Assembly: GCF_030867145.1 (NCBI RefSeq)
Contig: NC_134428.1
Coordinates: 6,634,001 to 6,698,000, forward strand
Origin: Opisthocomus hoazin
Taxonomy: Eukaryota > Chordata > Aves > Opisthocomiformes > Opisthocomidae
DNA length: 64,000 nt
Direction of reading: 5' to 3'
Below, piece after piece: positions 62,358 to 64,000 of the stretch. Both the position numbers and the translations under genes were made by a program. The notes under the pieces were generated by a model. It was not told where the DNA came from, did not search any database, and worked only from the letters and a program-made list of their open reading frames with translations. Within the stretch, counting starts at the first letter, position 1. Each line of letters opens with the position of its first letter.

Positions 62358-62849
62358 TTATCCACCCCTTATTCCATACCATCTACATCATGCCCAGGTC
62401 CCCCATTGTTCACTTGATCACCACCACTTCTCCTGTCTCCAGATATCATTCCCTTAGTCTATGGATCATCACTCTAAAGTGTCCATTGAGTTCATTTAAT
62501 CCATGACTTCGGGCTCCATCTGTCGTAATGGTCTTCCGTGGCAGGAGAGGTGATGTGTGGTGATGGGCGGTCACTTGCTGCATCCGGAGCTCACGGCTGA
62601 TGTATCTGGTGCGGCCCGTGCCCACAGTCTGCAGGAGATGTTGATTTTGATGAAGTTACTGGATGCTAGTTGTTGAAAACCAGGTCCAGTTCCATCATTG
62701 CTGTGCTCTGCTAGGTTTTCATCAAAAAGTCCATCCTTCTTTAATCTGGACGATTCTTACTATGCTACTACTGGTACAAAATATAACAATTATAACAGTG
62801 ATAACAGACAGTGACAGGGTTATTTAACAATTAACTTTATACAATTTAT
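62358..62849 (-). other. ERVL non-coding stretch between pol end and 3' LTR; no env
   Basis: About 490 bp without a meaningful open frame, lying between the pol stop near 62,850 and the polypurine tract beside the LTR. The absence of an envelope gene is typical of ERVL elements. Confidence 0.7.
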
Positions 62850-64000
62850 TTATGGACTATTCTCGCCCAAAATTAAATCCCCATGAGGTACACATCGGAC
62901 TTCCCCATCCTTCTGCATTACCCACCAGGTACACCCAGGTCCTTGAGCAAAAGCAATCCCCCGGCCGGGCTTGCCTTTGCCCGAGGCAGGACTGACCCAA
63001 ACCGTCTTCCCTAACATGTTCCGCATGTGCACTACAGGGACTTTATCCCCTTCTATGGGGAGCTGAGGTTTTGACTGGGCAGGACCAGCCCGGTTGGTGG
63101 ACCCTCTGGTGTTAACCAACCAGGTGGCCTTTGCTAAATGGGTATCCCAATTTTTGAAAGTCCCACCACCCATTGCCCTCAAGTGGTTTTTAGCAGCCCA
63201 TTGTAACGTTCGATCTTTCCAGAGGCTGATGCATGGTAGGGGATGTGATACACCCACTCAGTACCGTGTTCTTTGGCCCAGGTGTCTATGAGGCTGTTGC
63301 GAAACTGAGTCCCGTTGTCCAACTCGATTCTTTCGGGAGTGCCATGTCGCCACAGGACTTGTTTTTCCAGGCCCAGGATGGTATTCCGGGCGGTGGCATG
63401 GGGCACAGGGTAGGTTTCCAGCCATCCGGTGGTGGCCTCCACCATTGTGAGCACATAGCGCTTGCCTTGGCGGGTTTGTGGCAGTGCGATGTAATCAATC
63501 TGCCAAGCCTCCCCATATTTATATTTTAGCCATCGTCCTCCATACACTGAGGCTTTACCCGCTTGGCTTGCTTGATTGCAGCGCATGTTTCACATTCATG
63601 GATAACCTGTGCGATGGTGTCCATGGTCAAGTCCACCCCTCCGTCACGAGCCCATCGGTATGTCGCGTCTCTTCCTTGGTGGCCCGAGGTGTCATGGGCC
63701 CACCGAGCTATAAAGAGTTCACCCTTATGTTGCCAGTCCAGATCCACCTGAGCCACTTCAATCTTAGCAGCCTGATCTACCTGCTGGTTGTTTTGATGTT
63801 CCTCAGTGGCCTGACTCCTAGGGACATGGGCGTCCACGTGACGGACTTTTACAGCCAGCTGCTCCAGCCGGGCAGCAATATCTTGCCACAATGGGGCAGC
63901 CCAGATAGGTTTGCCTCTGCGCTGCCAGTTGTTCTTCTTCCATTGCTGCAGCCACCCCCACAAGGCATTGGCCACCATCCAAGAGTCGGTGTAAAGATAG
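62850..64000 (-). pseudogene. decayed ERVL pol: RNase H end and integrase (partial, frameshifted)
   Basis: Reading from the right edge on the minus strand there are three open segments in three different frames. 63,978-63,526 is the end of RNase H and the integrase zinc-binding region, with a His-His-Cys-Cys pattern (HDTSGHQG then CETCAAIKQ). 63,586-63,179 is the integrase core with the three acidic positions visible in QIDYIAL, ELDNGTQF and SGKIERYNG. 63,257-62,850 is the integrase C-terminal part. Frameshifts fall near 63,550 and 63,185, so no full product can be made. The upstream part of pol and gag lie outside the window. The element is antisense within ABCC6 intron 16. Assignment to ERVL rests on integrase similarity and the lack of env. 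Confidence 0.88.

Overview
The window reads as nuclear DNA from a bird. It carries several CR1 LINE copies with the avian tail (ATTCTATG-type 3' repeats), ERVL-type LTRs typical of birds, CpG-island promoters and two large multi-exon vertebrate genes. I worked from sequence alone and did not determine the species.

Layout. (1) Positions 58-7,780 are an extremely purine-rich (+ strand), degenerate tandem repeat with a unit near 85 bp. It is interrupted by an ERVL-like solo LTR (about 1,134-1,607) and a truncated CR1 (about 5,148-6,560). (2) A CpG island lies at about 7,800-8,970. On the minus strand it holds a candidate first exon with a strong splice donor at 7,831. A good minus-strand acceptor at 58 continues the same open frame to the window edge, so the satellite would be the first intron of an unrecognised gene. 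(3) Positions 9,659-10,612 hold seven short, regularly spaced minus-strand exon-like segments with good splice signals but no common open frame. This may be a spliced non-coding RNA or a decayed gene. (4) Positions 14,903-47,712 are the complete NOMO gene on the minus strand. All 31 coding exons were found, with GT-AG junctions and matching phases, giving 1,225 codons from the upstream ATG or 1,208 from the downstream one. (5) Positions 47,400-48,660 are a CpG island and bidirectional promoter. (6) From 48,272 to past the window end lies ABCC6 on the plus strand. Its first 16 coding exons (699 codons) reach just past the Walker A motif of the first nucleotide-binding domain. (7) From 61,936 to the end, inside ABCC6 intron 16, is a decayed env-less ERVL provirus in antisense orientation.

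NOMO is a single-pass ER protein with tandem Ig-like folds, part of the nicalin-TMEM147-NOMO (BOS) complex at the Sec61 multipass translocon. ABCC6 is an ABC exporter linked to cellular ATP release and to inhibition of ectopic mineralisation. The two share a promoter region of about 560 bp between start codons. Mammals have the same head-to-head order, so it is probably ancestral.

The most unusual parts are the pyrimidine-strand first intron, a copy of its own 5' splice site embedded 4.81 kb downstream in that intron, the mini-exon array, and a 51-bp tandem duplication that gives NOMO two in-frame start codons.
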